A stretch of 64,000 nucleotides of DNA, taken from Cupriavidus sp. IDO (GTDB lineage Bacteria; Pseudomonadota; Gammaproteobacteria; Burkholderiales; Burkholderiaceae). Under the pieces are notes generated by a model that saw only the letters and a program-made list of their open reading frames with translations, was not told the DNA's origin and ran no database searches. Both the position numbers and the translations under genes were made by a program. Shown in pieces: positions 28,992-39,240 of this stretch. The DNA lies in contig NZ_JWMA01000042.1 in assembly GCF_000812465.1 (NCBI RefSeq), forward strand, positions 1 to 64,000, in the 5' to 3' direction. Position 1 is the first letter of the stretch. Each line of letters begins with the position of its first letter.

Positions 28992-30140
28992 TTACTTGCT
29001 CGACGGATACGAGCCCAGCACCTTCAGGTACGCGGCGTTCCGGCGCAGCTCATTGATTGCCCGCTCGACCGCCGGCTCGTGCTGGTGTCCTTCCACATCC
29101 ACATAAAAGTAGTATTCCCACGCGCCGCTGCGCGCCGGCCGCGATTCGAAGCGGCACATCGACACGCCGTTCTCTGCCAGCGGCGCCAGCAGCTGGTAGA
29201 CCGCACCGGCCTTGTTCGGCACCGACAGGATCATCGAGGTCTGGTCGCTGCCTGAAGGCTCGGTCTCATAACGCCCGATCACAGCAAAACGCGTGCGATT
29301 GTGAGGATCGTCCTGGATATGGGTACGCACCATATGCAAGTGATAGCGATTGGCCGCCGACTCACCGGCGATCGCCGCGACGGTCGGGTCCTCGCTGGCC
29401 ATGCGCGCGGCCTCGGCGTTGCTCGACACGGCCTGCCGCTCCAGATGCGGGTAGTTCGCCGTCAGCCAGTGCTGGCACTGCGCCAGCGCCTGCGCATGTG
29501 CGCGAACCACCTTGACGCCTTTCATGTCGGGCGTTGAGGCCATCAGGTTGTGATGCACCTTCAGCGCAATCTCGCCACTGATCTTGAGCGAAGTCTGCAG
29601 GAACAGGTCGAGCGTACGGGACACTGCGCCCTCAGTCGAATTCTCGACCGGCACGACACCGTACTCGACCGTCCCCGCTTCCACCGCGCGGAACACCTCG
29701 TCGATGCTCGGGCAGGGGACGCCGGTCACCTCATGACCGAAATGGGCATACAGGGCCTGCTCGGAAAACGTTCCGGCCGGACCGAGGAAGGCAATCTCCA
29801 GCGGCTTTTCGAGTCCGCGGCAGGCAGACATGACTTCGCGCCAGATCGACGCCACGCTTTCGCCGAGCAGAGGGCCGGGATTGGCAGCCTGCACCTTGCG
29901 GATCACCTGCAGCTCGCGCTCGGGGCGGAACACCGGCGCGCCGTATTTCTTCTTGACCTCGCCAACGTCCAGCGCGAGTTGGGCGCGCCGGTTGAGCATG
30001 GCCAGCAGCTCGCGGTCCACGGTATCGATCTGGTCGCGCAGGGGAGCCAGCTCGGCGGACAAGGCTCGCTCTGCTTCACTCGGCTGGGCGCCGTTCGCCT
30101 GCGTCTCCTCGGGCGCGTTCTTGCTGTCTTCGCTTGTCAT
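28992..30140 (-). CDS. pheA: bifunctional chorismate mutase / prephenate dehydratase
   Basis: Makes phenylpyruvate from chorismate. Domains in order: AroQ chorismate mutase (about 28-110, with LRDQIDTVDRELLAMLNRRAQLA), prephenate dehydratase (about 115-290, AFLGPAGTFSEQAL, GVVPVENSTEGAV and HIQDDPHNRTRFAVIG, whose Thr-Arg-Phe is catalytic) and a C-terminal ACT domain (about 300-375) containing the GALV-like NKAGAVYQLL and the ESRP segment FESRPARSGAWEYYF that binds phenylalanine for feedback inhibition. 382 aa from MTSEDSKN, the family-like start. It lies between serC and hisC. Confidence 0.95.
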   Translation of the reverse strand: MTSEDSKNAPEETQANGAQPSEAERALSAELAPLRDQIDTVDRELLAMLNRRAQLALDVGEVKKKYGAPVFRPERELQVIRKVQAANPGPLLGESVASIWREVMSACRGLEKPLEIAFLGPAGTFSEQALYAHFGHEVTGVPCPSIDEVFRAVEAGTVEYGVVPVENSTEGAVSRTLDLFLQTSLKISGEIALKVHHNLMASTPDMKGVKVVRAHAQALAQCQHWLTANYPHLERQAVSSNAEAARMASEDPTVAAIAGESAANRYHLHMVRTHIQDDPHNRTRFAVIGRYETEPSGSDQTSMILSVPNKAGAVYQLLAPLAENGVSMCRFESRPARSGAWEYYFYVDVEGHQHEPAVERAINELRRNAAYLKVLGSYPSSK

Positions 30141-30230
30141 TTTGATGAAACCCGGTTGGCCACCCGTGGCGGGCGACCTGAAAAATTCGGTCCCGCGCAC
30201 GAGGGTGCGCGGTGCGCGTGCGGCACGCCG

Positions 30231-31385
30231 TCAGCCGGCGGTGCGTTCGAATTCGCGCATGAAGTCGATCAGCGCCGAGACGCCGTCCATCGACATGGCG
30301 TTGTAGATGCTGGCACGCATGCCGCCGACGGCCTTGTGGCCCTTCAGCTGGATCAGCCCGTTGGCACGCGCCTGGGTCAGGAATGCCTCATTACGCGATT
30401 CGTCGGCCAGGAAGAACGGCACGTTCATGCGCGAACGGCAGCTCGGATCGATCTCGTTGCGATAGAAAGCGCTCTGATCCAGGAAATCGTACAGCGCCGA
30501 GGCCTTGGCGATATTGCGCTGCTCGATCGCAGCCACGCCGCCCTGCCGCTTCAGCCACTTGAACACCAGTCCGGCGATATAGATGGCGTAGGTCGGCGGC
30601 GTGTTGTACATCGAATCGTGCTCGGCCACCAGGCGCCAGTTGAAGGCGGAGGGGCACAGCGGATGCGCGTGGCCGATCAGGTCTTCGCGCACAATCACGA
30701 TCGTCACGCCGGCGGGGCCAATATTCTTCTGTGCGCCGCCATATACGACCTGCACGCGCGACCAGTCGATCGGGCGGGACAGGATGTGGCTGGATGCGTC
30801 AGCCACGACAACACGTCCCTGGCCCTGGCCGATGTCCGGGATGTCCTGGAACTCGACGCCGACGATCGTCTCGTTGGTGCACAGATGTACGTAGGCAGCG
30901 TCGTCCGACAGCTTCCAGCCGGCCACATCCGGGATGCGGACGAACTTCTCGTCGGCACTCGAAGCAGCAATATTGACCGTGCCGTAGCGGCGCGCTTCCT
31001 GCTCGGTCTTCACCGACCAGGTGCCCGTCACGACGAAATCCGCTTTCGGATTCTCGGCCCCACGCAGCCGCATCAGGTTCAGCGGAACGATGCCGTTCTC
31101 GCCGATGGCACCGCCCTGCAGGAGCAGGATGCGGAAATTCTTCGGAATGTGCAGCAACTCGCGCAGATCGGCCAGTGCTTCGGCCTGAATGCCTTCGAAC
31201 TCCCGGCTACGGTGGCTCATCTCCATCACCGATACACCGGTCCCTCGCCACGACAACATCTCTTCTGCCGCCTGTTGCAGCACTTCGGTCGGCAACGCTG
31301 CCGGACCCGGGGAGAAGTTATAGACACGCTCGGCCAATGCGCGGTGCATCATGCCGGCAAGGGCGGGATTCTGGGGATCGTTCAT
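30231..31385 (-). CDS. serC: phosphoserine aminotransferase
   Basis: PLP enzyme interconverting 3-phosphohydroxypyruvate and phosphoserine; it also serves pyridoxine synthesis. It carries [21 protein letters not shown], the SerC opening, and the PLP lysine in [21 protein letters not shown]. The start MNDPQNPAL gives 384 aa, about 20 residues longer than E. coli SerC; an internal start at [12 protein letters not shown] is possible. No clear Shine-Dalgarno is seen. A hairpin with a U-run just upstream separates it from the DUF2059 gene. Confidence 0.94.
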   Translation of the reverse strand: MNDPQNPALAGMMHRALAERVYNFSPGPAALPTEVLQQAAEEMLSWRGTGVSVMEMSHRSREFEGIQAEALADLRELLHIPKNFRILLLQGGAIGENGIVPLNLMRLRGAENPKADFVVTGTWSVKTEQEARRYGTVNIAASSADEKFVRIPDVAGWKLSDDAAYVHLCTNETIVGVEFQDIPDIGQGQGRVVVADASSHILSRPIDWSRVQVVYGGAQKNIGPAGVTIVIVREDLIGHAHPLCPSAFNWRLVAEHDSMYNTPPTYAIYIAGLVFKWLKRQGGVAAIEQRNIAKASALYDFLDQSAFYRNEIDPSCRSRMNVPFFLADESRNEAFLTQARANGLIQLKGHKAVGGMRASIYNAMSMDGVSALIDFMREFERTAG

Positions 31386-31393
31386 GAACTGGA

Positions 31394-31431
31394 AAGGAAA
31401 AATGGCTGCCGGTGTTACCCAAGCAGCCATT
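31394..31431 (-). terminator. terminator-like hairpin before serC
   Basis: On the minus strand AATGGCTGC pairs perfectly with GCAGCCATT across a 13-nt loop and is followed by TTTCC. It could end transcripts from gyrA/DUF2059 or act as an attenuator in front of serC. Confidence 0.5.
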
Positions 31432-31511
31432 ATCCCTCAAACCCGCGTCCCGTTGGGCGCTGCGGGCCTTTGCCCGCCGCAGCCCGGCCTCCGGCCGAGC
31501 CGCCTGGTCAA

Positions 31512-32075
31512 TTACTTCGATGCAGCGGCGATTTCCTTCTCGGCGGCATCGCGCATCGACTTGCCGACCTGCGGGCCGTACTTCTGCATCATCGAACCCC
31601 AGATCTCCTGGGTCGCCTTGCCCTGGTTGGCCATGAACTTCTGGCCGGTCGGCGACTTCAGGAACGTGGTCAGGTCCTTGATTTCCTGCGTGCTGTAGTA
31701 CTTGCCGAAGGCGTCGTAGTGCGCCTGCAGGGCGTCCTTCTTGAAGCCGTCGGTCGTGAACGCCGTGCCGGCGCCATCCACCATGCGCTGAACGGCACCG
31801 TTCTTCTTCAGCTTGTCGACAGCGGCCTGCTTCTGCTTGTCATTCAGCGTCTTGTTCTCAACCAGCACCTGCTCCAGCACCAGCGGCGCTTCCTGCTTGG
31901 CGCCGGCCTGCCAATTGTCAGCCTGGCCCTTCACGGCCTGGTCGGCCTGCATGACGGAAAGCAGTTCCTTGATGGCCGCGGTCTTCTCGGCATCCTGGGC
32001 GTACGCATGTTGCGCCACCATGAACGTCGGAACGAAAGCAGCCAGAACAGCGATACGTCGATAGGTTTTGAGCAT
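31512..32075 (-). CDS. DUF2059 exported protein
   Basis: Secreted or periplasmic protein of unknown role, 187 aa. A signal peptide is clear (MLKTYRRIAVLAAFVPTFMVAQHAYAQD, cut about residue 26). The DUF2059 domain occupies residues ~105-170, with YYSTQEIKDLTTFLKSPTGQKFMANQ as its typical stretch. The remainder is helical and charged. It sits between gyrA and serC in the supraoperon, 82 bases after gyrA. Homologues of this domain commonly occupy the same spot in Burkholderiales, but no function has been shown. Confidence 0.8.
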   Translation of the reverse strand: MLKTYRRIAVLAAFVPTFMVAQHAYAQDAEKTAAIKELLSVMQADQAVKGQADNWQAGAKQEAPLVLEQVLVENKTLNDKQKQAAVDKLKKNGAVQRMVDGAGTAFTTDGFKKDALQAHYDAFGKYYSTQEIKDLTTFLKSPTGQKFMANQGKATQEIWGSMMQKYGPQVGKSMRDAAEKEIAAASK

Positions 32076-32157
32076 TGTGACTCCCTGGTAAATACGTCCG
32101 TTTTAGTCCGACGGGCCAAGTGGCGAGTTCCGGCCCTCGTCCTATTGTTGCAACAAC

Positions 32158-34818
32158 TTACGAATTGGCGTCGGCGTCTGCAGCACCGTCGGCCTCTTCA
32201 GCCTCTTCCGAGCCGGAGCCATTGTCTGCATCACTTTCCACGATGCGCTGCAGGCCCGACAGCTTGGTGCCTTCGTCGACGTTGATCAGCGTCACGCCCT
32301 GCGTGGCCCGTCCCATTTCGCGGATTTCCGCCACACGGGTACGGATCAGCACGCCACCGGTAGTGATCAGCATGATTTCGTCATCCGGCGCGACAAGTGC
32401 AGCCGCCACCACACGACCATTGCGCTCGCTCGTCTGGATCGCAATCATGCCCTTGGTGCCACGGCCGTGTCGAGTGTACTCGGCGATTGGGGTACGCTTG
32501 CCGTAGCCGTTCTCGGTGGCCGTCAGCACGCTGCCAACCGGCGCGGCGGCATCGGCGTCGGCCTGCTCAGCATTCTCCGCGGGGGCAACCAGCATGGCGA
32601 TCACGGTCTGGCTATCTTCCAGATTCATACCACGTACGCCGCGGGCCTGGCGGCCCATCGGGCGCACGTCATTCTCGTCGAAGCGCACCGCCTTGCCTGC
32701 GTCGGAGAACAGCATCACATCATGCTGGCCGTCGGTCACGGCGGCGCCGATCAGGTAGTCGCCTTCATCGAGGTCAACCGCAATGATGCCGGCCTTGCGC
32801 GGGTTGGAAAACTCGGTCAGCGCCGTCTTCTTCACGGTTCCGCGTGCAGTCGCCATGAAAATGAAGTGTTCCGCGTCGAACTGCCGCACCGGCAGGATGA
32901 CGTTGATCTTCTCGCCCTCGGACAGCGGGAACATGTTCACGATCGGCCGGCCGCGCGAATTCCGCGAGCCCTGCGGCACTTCATACACCTTCAGCCAGTA
33001 CAGCCGGCCGCGGTTGGAGAAGCACAGGATGTAGTCGTGCGTATTGGCAACGAACAGTGTATCGATCCAGTCGTCTTCCTTGGTCGCAGCGGCCTGCTTG
33101 CCGCGTCCGCCCCGCTTCTGCGCGCGGTACTCGGAAATCGGCTGGCTCTTCATATAGCCGCTGTGCGACAGGGTGACCACCATGTCCTGCGGCGTGATCA
33201 GGTCTTCGGTATCGAGCTCGGTCGCGTTCAGCTCGATCTGCGAGCGACGCTCATCACCGAATTCGGCGCGGATCGCCGTCAATTCCTCGGAGATGATGGT
33301 AGTAATGCGTTCCGGGCGCGCCAGGATATCGAGAAGATCGGCGATGACAGCCATGACTTCGCGATATTCCTGGACGATCTTGTCCTGCTCAAGGCCAGTG
33401 AGGCGCTGGAGGCGCATCTGCAGGATTTCCTGCGCTTGCGAATCCGAAAGCCGGTACAGGCCGTCAGCCTGCATGCCGAAAATCGCTGGCAAACCGTCCG
33501 GACGATAGGAAGCGCGGCCCCCCGGCGTCTCGCCTTCGGCACGCGACAGCATTTCGCGCACCAGGCTCGAATCCCAGGACTTCGACATCAGTTCCTGCTT
33601 CGCGATCGGCGGCGTCGGCGCCGCCTTGATGATGGCGATGAACTCGTCAATATTGGCCAGCGCAACCGCCAGGCCTTCCAGCACGTGCCCACGCTCGCGC
33701 GCCTTGCGCAGCTCGAACACCGTCCGGCGCGTCACAACCTCCCGGCGGTGCGCCAGGAAGTACTCGAGCATCTGGCGCAGGTTCAGCAGGCGCGGCTGGC
33801 GGTCGACCAGCGCCACCATGTTCATGCCGAAGGTGTCCTGCAGCTGGGTGTTCTTATATAGGTTGTTGAGAACGACCTCGGGAACTTCGTTGCGCTTGAG
33901 CTCGATCACCACGCGCATGCCGGACTTGTCCGATTCGTCGCGGATGTCGGAAATGCCCTCGATCTTCTTCTCGGTCACCAGCTCGGCGATCCGTTCGAGC
34001 AGCGTCCGCTTGTTGACCTGGTACGGCAGCTCGTCGACGATGATCGCCTGGCGCTGGCCGCGATCGATGTCCTCGAAGTGCGTCTTGGCGCGCATCACGA
34101 TGCGGCCACGTCCGGTGCGGTAGCCCTCGCGCACGCCCTGGATGCCGTAGATAATCCCGGCGGTCGGGAAATCCGGCGCCGGAATCAATTCGATCAGCTC
34201 GTCCACCGTCGCTTGCGGATTGCGCAGCAGGTGCAGACAGCCGTCGACGATTTCATTCAGGTTATGCGGCGGGATATTCGTCGCCATGCCGACGGCAATA
34301 CCCGACGAGCCATTGATTAGCAGATTCGGAATACGGGCCGGGAGAATAGTCGGCTCTTTTTCGGAGCCATCATAGTTGCCGTCGAAATCGACAGTTTCCT
34401 TGTCGATGTCATGCAGCATCTCGTGGGCGATTTTCGACAGGCGGATTTCGGTATAACGCATTGCCGCCGCGTTATCACCGTCGACCGAACCGAAATTGCC
34501 CTGCCCGTCGACCAGCATGTAACGCAGGGAAAAATTCTGCGCCATCCGGACGATGGTGTCGTATACAGCCGTATCGCCGTGCGGGTGATACTTACCAATC
34601 ACATCCCCGACAATACGTGCCGATTTCTTGTACGCCCGGTTCCAGTCGTTGTTGAGCTCATGCATCGCATAGAGCACGCGCCGGTGTACCGGTTTCAGGC
34701 CATCCCGCACATCTGGAAGCGCCCGCCCCACGATCACGCTCATTGCGTAATCCAGATAGGAGCGGCGCATTTCCTCTTCTAGGGAGACCGGAAGGGTTTC
34801 TTTGGCGAATTGATCCAT
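32158..34818 (-). CDS. gyrA: DNA gyrase subunit A
   Basis: Type IIA topoisomerase breakage-reunion subunit, introducing negative supercoils with GyrB. The 886-aa length is normal. The catalytic tyrosine is Tyr122 (in [13 protein letters not shown]). The quinolone-determining region reads [13 protein letters not shown]; position 83 is Thr and 87 is Asp, so Thr83 is the natural residue of many non-enteric bacteria rather than a resistance change. The C-terminal DNA-wrapping domain begins near residue 530, with the GyrA box QKRGGRGK. The acidic tail ([16 protein letters not shown]) is typical. It leads the minus-strand supraoperon. Confidence 0.97.
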   Translation of the reverse strand: MDQFAKETLPVSLEEEMRRSYLDYAMSVIVGRALPDVRDGLKPVHRRVLYAMHELNNDWNRAYKKSARIVGDVIGKYHPHGDTAVYDTIVRMAQNFSLRYMLVDGQGNFGSVDGDNAAAMRYTEIRLSKIAHEMLHDIDKETVDFDGNYDGSEKEPTILPARIPNLLINGSSGIAVGMATNIPPHNLNEIVDGCLHLLRNPQATVDELIELIPAPDFPTAGIIYGIQGVREGYRTGRGRIVMRAKTHFEDIDRGQRQAIIVDELPYQVNKRTLLERIAELVTEKKIEGISDIRDESDKSGMRVVIELKRNEVPEVVLNNLYKNTQLQDTFGMNMVALVDRQPRLLNLRQMLEYFLAHRREVVTRRTVFELRKARERGHVLEGLAVALANIDEFIAIIKAAPTPPIAKQELMSKSWDSSLVREMLSRAEGETPGGRASYRPDGLPAIFGMQADGLYRLSDSQAQEILQMRLQRLTGLEQDKIVQEYREVMAVIADLLDILARPERITTIISEELTAIRAEFGDERRSQIELNATELDTEDLITPQDMVVTLSHSGYMKSQPISEYRAQKRGGRGKQAAATKEDDWIDTLFVANTHDYILCFSNRGRLYWLKVYEVPQGSRNSRGRPIVNMFPLSEGEKINVILPVRQFDAEHFIFMATARGTVKKTALTEFSNPRKAGIIAVDLDEGDYLIGAAVTDGQHDVMLFSDAGKAVRFDENDVRPMGRQARGVRGMNLEDSQTVIAMLVAPAENAEQADADAAAPVGSVLTATENGYGKRTPIAEYTRHGRGTKGMIAIQTSERNGRVVAAALVAPDDEIMLITTGGVLIRTRVAEIREMGRATQGVTLINVDEGTKLSGLQRIVESDADNGSGSEEAEEADGAADADANS

Positions 34819-35251
34819 TGCGGCGTGGTTTATGCGGCGGGTTTAAGCGAAAGAGGCCCCGATTTCCGTCGGACTCCAGCAGGCGTCCGACGGGTGGGGA
34901 ACGTGCCATTCTAACATGCGCGACCACCCGGTTCCGCTGGTCCGCGGCTCACCGCAATGATGCTCCGCCGTCAAGTCGGAAAAGCTTGCAACCCAGATGG
35001 GACAAGGCTTTGCGGGCGACACAAGACCCATGTTGCACAAACACCACAGGCCCAAAACCCATGGTGTGAATCGAATATATTTACTTCTTAGGAAACGACC
35101 CTTGTGGCACAATTCCCCAGCGAAGAGCCAGACATTGTTCGAAGTGGAGCATTAGCCACATCGAGAATGTTATACTCCGAAGAATGTATGACTTGTTTTC
35201 GTCCATTTGCTCGCAGTAACCCTGCGGTGATCTCATCCTGAGAGGAGAAAT
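34819..35251. other. intergenic region gyrA / ompA-like gene
   Basis: A 433-bp gap between divergent gyrA and the OmpA-like gene. No credible ORF was found. It must hold both promoters. A TATACT hexamer at 35171-35176 is a likely -10 for the OmpA-like gene. The part nearer gyrA shows no clear -10/-35 pair by eye. Confidence 0.5.
35171..35176 (+). promoter_or_regulatory. putative -10 of OmpA-like gene
   Basis: TATACT about 75 bases upstream of the start of the OmpA-like gene, with no good -35 at normal spacing. The long leader carries AGAGGAG as the ribosome-binding site. Confidence 0.35.
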
Positions 35252-35908
35252 ATGAAAAAATTTGCCAAGCTCGCGCTCGTTGCAGCTACCGCAGTAATGG
35301 CTGCATCCGCTCAAGCCCAGTCCGTCCCCTATGAAAAGAAGGCTGTGAACGACAACTGGGGCAACGGTACGAGCGAGTACGTGTGGAAGAACGGCACGAA
35401 CGAGCTCTGCTGGCGCGACAGCTCCTGGACCCCGGCAACTGCGAATGCCCTGTGCGACGGCGCACTGGCTCCCGCAGCAGCCCCGGCGCCGGCACCGGCA
35501 CCGGTAGCTCCGCCGGTCGTGTCGAGCGAGAAGGTCACTTTCGCAGCTGACACCCTGTTCGACTTCGACAAGGCTGTTCTGAAGCCCGAAGGCAAGGCCA
35601 AGCTGGACGATCTGGTCTCGAAGCTGCAAGGCATCACCCTGGAAGTCATTATCGCCGTTGGCCACACCGACTCGTTCGGTTCGGACAAGTACAACGATCG
35701 CCTGTCGATCCGCCGTGCTGAATCGGTCAAGGCTTACCTGGTGAGCAAGGGCGTTGAAGCCAACCGCGTGTACACCGAAGGCAAGGGCAAGCGCCAGCTG
35801 AAGGTTGATCCGAAGTCGTGCAAGGGCAACCGCAAGGCTCAGATCTCCTGCCAGCAACCGAACCGTCGCGTGGAAGTCGAAGTGGTCGGCACCCGCAGCG
35901 CACGTTAA
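35252..35908 (+). CDS. OmpA-family outer-membrane protein
   Basis: Envelope protein, 218 aa, expected to bind peptidoglycan. It has a typical signal peptide ([23 protein letters not shown], cut near residue 22), a short Trp-rich region, an Ala/Pro linker (residues ~71-88) and a C-terminal OmpA-like domain: [22 protein letters not shown], then [24 protein letters not shown], the peptidoglycan-binding Asp/Arg segment. There is no room for a full 8-strand barrel, so it is a small OmpA-like (OmpA/MotB domain) protein rather than classical OmpA. Very strong ribosome-binding site (AGAGGAGA) and terminator suggest high expression. Confidence 0.85.
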   Translation: MKKFAKLALVAATAVMAASAQAQSVPYEKKAVNDNWGNGTSEYVWKNGTNELCWRDSSWTPATANALCDGALAPAAAPAPAPAPVAPPVVSSEKVTFAADTLFDFDKAVLKPEGKAKLDDLVSKLQGITLEVIIAVGHTDSFGSDKYNDRLSIRRAESVKAYLVSKGVEANRVYTEGKGKRQLKVDPKSCKGNRKAQISCQQPNRRVEVEVVGTRSAR

Positions 35909-35925
35909 TCGGATCCTTTCCGATG

Positions 35926-35958
35926 AAAAAAGCCCAGCGCAAGCTGGGCTTTTTTTTT
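35926..35958 (+). terminator. terminator of OmpA-like gene
   Basis: Stem AGCCCAGC / GCTGGGCT with a GCAA loop followed by eight T residues; a preceding A-run extends the stem. A textbook intrinsic terminator. Confidence 0.95.
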
Positions 35959-36029
35959 GGTACAGTTGGCCAGACTTTCCTCATTACCTGCCGTCTCCGC
36001 CATGTCGTCGGGGCCGGCCCAGCCACACG

Positions 36030-36779
36030 ATGATGTCGCAATCGCAATCCACGCCTCCGTCTGTCGACTCCGCTCCTCGCGGCATGAATGCCGATCCGAA
36101 GGAAATCGACAAGTTCAGTGAACTGGCTCACCGCTGGTGGGACCCGAACAGCGAATTCAAGCCGCTGCACGATCTCAATCCCCTGCGGCTCGGCTGGATC
36201 GACGGCATCGCGTCGCTCTCCGGCAAGGACGTGGTCGATATCGGCTGCGGTGGCGGCATCCTGGCCGAGAGCATGGCAAGGCTTGGCGCCAGGGTACGCG
36301 GCATCGATCTCTCGACCAAGGCCCTGCGGGTAGCGGACTTGCACAGTCTGGAGTCCGGAGTTGCCGTCACCTACGAGGAGATCGCCGCCGAAGCGCTGGC
36401 CGCGCGGATGCCCGCCAGCGTGGATGTCGTGACTTGCATGGAGATGCTCGAACATGTGCCCGACCCGGGTTCGATCGTGCAGGCCTGTGCAACACTGGTT
36501 CGCCCCGGCGGCTATGTGTTCTTCTCGACCATCAACCGTAATCTCAAGGCCTACCTGCTGGCCATCGTCGGCGCCGAATATGTACTGAACATGCTGCCCC
36601 GCGGCACGCACGATTACGAGAAGTTCATCACGCCCTCGGAAATGGCCCGCTTTGCCCGCAACGCCGGGCTTGACCTGATCGAGATGCGGGGCATGACCTA
36701 CAACCCGCTGTCGCAGGTGTACGCGCTGAGCCGCGACACGGACGTAAACTATATGATGGCATTTCGGAAGGCGGCCTGA
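36030..36779 (+). CDS. ubiG: 3-demethylubiquinone / octaprenyl-dihydroxyphenol O-methyltransferase
   Basis: SAM-dependent enzyme performing both O-methylations in ubiquinone synthesis. It is 249 aa. The SAM site is [20 protein letters not shown] (about residues 68-87) and the UbiG features [24 protein letters not shown] and [13 protein letters not shown] are present. Two ATGs are adjacent; the first was used. The gene stops 2 bases before gph begins, the usual ubiG-gph operon of beta-proteobacteria, where Gph removes 2-phosphoglycolate. Confidence 0.94.
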   Translation: MMSQSQSTPPSVDSAPRGMNADPKEIDKFSELAHRWWDPNSEFKPLHDLNPLRLGWIDGIASLSGKDVVDIGCGGGILAESMARLGARVRGIDLSTKALRVADLHSLESGVAVTYEEIAAEALAARMPASVDVVTCMEMLEHVPDPGSIVQACATLVRPGGYVFFSTINRNLKAYLLAIVGAEYVLNMLPRGTHDYEKFITPSEMARFARNAGLDLIEMRGMTYNPLSQVYALSRDTDVNYMMAFRKAA

Positions 36780-36781
36780 GC

Positions 36782-37450
36782 ATGGGCGGCATCAAGGCAG
36801 TATTCTTCGATCTTGACGGCACCCTGGCAGACACTGCCCCGGATCTCGCGGCCGCGGCCAACCGACTGGTCGTCGAACATGGCATGGCGCCTGTCGCCTA
36901 TGAGAGGCTTCGCCCGGTGGCATCGCATGGCGCACGTGGACTGCTTGGCGCGGCCTTCGGCAAGCGGCCCGAGGATCCCGAGTTCCCGGCCCTGCGGGAT
37001 ACCTTCCTCGACTACTACGAGGCCGATATCGCCGTGCATACGCGGCTTTTCGACGGCATGGCCGACGTGCTCGCTTCCCTCGAGGCTGCCGGCATCCACT
37101 GGGGAATCGTCACCAACAAGATTGCGCGCTTCACCGTTCCGCTGGTCGCCGCCATCGGTCTTGCGTCACGTGCTTCTGCTGTCGTCAGCGGCGACACGAC
37201 TTCGCACGCCAAGCCCCACCCCGCGCCGCTGCTGCGCGCGGCCGAGATCAGCGGCGTTGAGCCCCGGCGCTGCGTCTATGTGGGCGATGACTTGCGCGAC
37301 ATCCAGGCCGGGAAGGCCGCCGGGATGCTGACGGTCACGGCCGCCTACGGCTATTGTGGCGACGGCGAGCCGCCCGAGAGCTGGGGCGCGGATTACCTCG
37401 TGCGCCATCCCAGCGAGCTGATCCCCCTGCTCACGCCGGCATTCGCCTGA
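36782..37450 (+). CDS. gph: phosphoglycolate phosphatase
   Basis: HAD-superfamily phosphatase (222 aa) that hydrolyses 2-phosphoglycolate. HAD motif I is VFFDLDGTLADTAPDL (nucleophile Asp within the first ~11 residues); motif II is GIVTNK, and motifs III/IV are KPHPAPLL and YVGDDLRDIQAGKAAGM. The helical cap lies at ~15-85. It is co-transcribed with ubiG; in autotrophic Cupriavidus, Gph also detoxifies the RuBisCO oxygenase product. Ends about 70 bases before the tmRNA gene. Confidence 0.9.
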   Translation: MGGIKAVFFDLDGTLADTAPDLAAAANRLVVEHGMAPVAYERLRPVASHGARGLLGAAFGKRPEDPEFPALRDTFLDYYEADIAVHTRLFDGMADVLASLEAAGIHWGIVTNKIARFTVPLVAAIGLASRASAVVSGDTTSHAKPHPAPLLRAAEISGVEPRRCVYVGDDLRDIQAGKAAGMLTVTAAYGYCGDGEPPESWGADYLVRHPSELIPLLTPAFA

Positions 37451-37478
37451 CGGCCGGCGGCGGCCCCGGAACTCCTCC

Positions 37479-37507
37479 AAGACAGCCGGCGTCCAACCGG
37501 GTACAAT
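37479..37507 (+). promoter_or_regulatory. putative ssrA promoter
   Basis: AAGACA (37479-37484) and TACAAT (37502-37507) with 17-bp spacing, ending 15 bases before the mature tmRNA 5' end. Confidence 0.5.
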
Positions 37508-37521
37508 CCGTCTTCCTCACT

Positions 37522-37880
37522 GGGGCCGACATGGTTTCGACGTGGGTTACAAAGCAGTGGAGGGCATACCGAGGACCCGTCACCTCGTTAATCAATGGGA
37601 ATGTAATAACTGCTAACGACGAACGTTACGCACTGGCCGCTTAATTGCGGCCGTCCTCGCACTGGCTCGCTGACGGGCTAGGGTCGCAAGACCACGCGAG
37701 GTCATTTACGTCAGATAAGCTCCGGAAGCGTCACGAGTCTGGGGACGAAAATTTAGTGACTCGCCGTCGTAAAGCGTGTTCGTCCGCGGTGCGCCGGTTA
37801 AATCAAATGACAGAACTAAGTATGTAGAACTCTCTGTGGAGGGCTTGCGGACGCGGGTTCGATCCCCGCCGGCTCCACCA
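37522..37880 (+). ncRNA. ssrA: transfer-messenger RNA (tmRNA)
   Basis: Rescues stalled ribosomes by acting as Ala-tRNA and then as mRNA. The 5' end GGGGCCGAC pairs with the 3' CGGCTCC to form the acceptor stem, followed by encoded A and CCA. The T-arm GCGGGTTCGATCCCCGC lies before the acceptor. The tag reading frame is at 37612-37644 and encodes ANDERYALAA followed by TAA. The D-loop-like GGTTTCGACGTGG near the 5' end is conserved. The 359-nt length is normal for the one-piece form. Followed by a strong terminator. Confidence 0.97.
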
Positions 37881-37905
37881 TATTCAGACGGTCCAGAACC
37901 GTCCC

Positions 37906-37939
37906 AAACCCGCGGTAGCTTAAGGCTCCGCGGGTTTTT
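37906..37939 (+). terminator. terminator of ssrA
   Basis: Stem AAACCCGCGG / CCGCGGGTTT with a 12-nt loop that can form a small inner stem, then TTTC. Located 25 bases after the tmRNA 3' end. Confidence 0.9.
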
Positions 37940-38071
37940 CTTTGTCCTCGCCCGCCCAGAATCGCCCACCAGCCAGCGGCTCCCGAAACGTCAAAGACTA
38001 CAATGTGAGCCCGGGCTAACCTGCATCACCAACGCAGAGGCCTTTTTCAAATTCGGCACAGGGAGGCCGGC

Positions 38072-38632
38072 ATGAACAAGAGACGCAAAGCTGGTGCAAT
38101 CGCCCTGGTCGCGCTAGGCGCGCTTACCAGCTACGCCAGTCCTTACTGGACCATTTACCAGATGCGTTCAGCGATTGAAACGCGGGATCCGGAGAAGTTC
38201 TCAAGATACGTTGACTATCCCGCCCTGCGAGAGAACCTGAAAGCGCAGATCGTACTCTCCTTGAAGGAACAGTTGCCCTCTCCTGAGAAGGACAACCCCT
38301 TCGCTGGCCTCGGGCAAATGATCGGCCTTGCAATGGTCAATACCGTTGTCGACGCCATGGTATCCCCGGCTGGCGTGATGGCGCTGATGGCCGGCGAGAA
38401 GCCTGCTGCGAAGCCTGCGCAGCCCGCACCTGCCCCGGCCCCAGCCAACCCGAAGAAGGAAGCAGCAAAAGACACGCTGAAGTACGACGTGTCCTATCGC
38501 AGATGGGATCTGGTCCAGGCAACCGCGACCAGGGACAACGGCGAGCAGATCGTTGTCGATCTGAGGCGCGATGGACTGTGGTCGTGGAAATGGGCCGGCG
38601 TCAAATTGCCAGGCCTCCAGAAGGTGAACTAG
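38072..38632 (+). CDS. DUF2939 membrane-anchored protein
   Basis: Protein of unknown function, 186 aa. The N-terminus KRRKAGAIALVALGALTSYASPYWTIYQMRSAIETRDPEKF holds one membrane or signal helix and then the DUF2939 core pattern (PYWTIYQMRSAIETRD at ~23-38, YVDYPALRENLKAQI at ~46-60). A Pro/Ala linker (APAPAPANP, ~120) precedes a C-terminal segment resembling YRRWDLVQATATRDNGEQIVV. The family is usually tethered in the periplasm. GGAGG lies 8 bases before the ATG. No partner gene is evident. Confidence 0.75.
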   Translation: MNKRRKAGAIALVALGALTSYASPYWTIYQMRSAIETRDPEKFSRYVDYPALRENLKAQIVLSLKEQLPSPEKDNPFAGLGQMIGLAMVNTVVDAMVSPAGVMALMAGEKPAAKPAQPAPAPAPANPKKEAAKDTLKYDVSYRRWDLVQATATRDNGEQIVVDLRRDGLWSWKWAGVKLPGLQKVN

Positions 38633-38775
38633 CGCTCCCACGCTGGATCCCGAATCCGATTCAACGGCGGCGATACACGTACCGTTGGACTGCCGGGCAA
38701 GTTGAGCTCATTTTCAGGAATTTCCCTGCTCCCATTGGGAAATTTCCGCACGTCGCGTCAGCCAGAGATGACTAA

Positions 38776-39240
38776 AGTGAGCCGGTCTCCGAGCGGCATG
38801 GTGGACTTCCCCCGTCCACAGACGACTTGATCCAAGGCATTTTCCCTGGACGACCGATGGCATGGCGCACAGCGGAAAGGCTGGCAGGCCAGGGCGTGGC
38901 TGGCAGCCCGCCGTTCGCGATCCAGCTGACCTGCAGCGACTCGGCCATCGTCGGGATGACGCTGGACGGGGCAGCCGGCACGCCGGTGGTGTCCGCCCCG
39001 AATGGTGTCCTGGGCATCATCAATGCCGGCTCGCCTGGCGTGGCCAGCGGCGCAGGCATTCAGATCGTCAATGCCAGCGGCACCACGCCCGTGCCGCTGC
39101 AGATAAGCAACGCCATGGGGGCCATCGCCCCGAACACCCCGGCGACGTACCGCTTCGCCGCACGCTACTTCAACCTCGGCGGCACGCCCTCACCGGGAAC
39201 GGTCCGCAGCGCAATGATATTCACGCTGGATTACCAATAG
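38776..39240 (+). pseudogene. 5'-truncated fimbrial (type 1 pilin-like) protein
   Basis: The open part encodes the C-terminal half of a chaperone-usher pilin or adhesin: PFAIQLTCSDSAIVGMTLDG, then GVASGAGIQIVNASG and TYRFAARYFNLGG, ending SAMIFTLDYQ and a stop exactly as in this family. The N-terminal half, the signal peptide and any proper start are missing. The frame begins after a TAA at 38773-38775 and the only initiator before the domain is a TTG with no ribosome-binding site. No usher or chaperone is adjacent. It is most likely a gene relic left by deletion. The unmatched ~140 bp upstream show no feature. Confidence 0.75.

Noticed and set aside
29550..32285. A 911-codon plus-strand frame opposite pheA, serC and DUF2059
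   Set aside because: Covers three firmly identified minus-strand genes; composition typical of antisense frames.
32158..34818. GyrA Thr83 as a possible quinolone-resistance change
   Set aside because: Thr at this position is the natural residue in many non-enteric bacteria; Asp87 is unchanged.
37776..38075. ORF beginning inside the tmRNA gene
   Set aside because: It overlaps the tmRNA structure and terminator; no ribosome-binding site or family.
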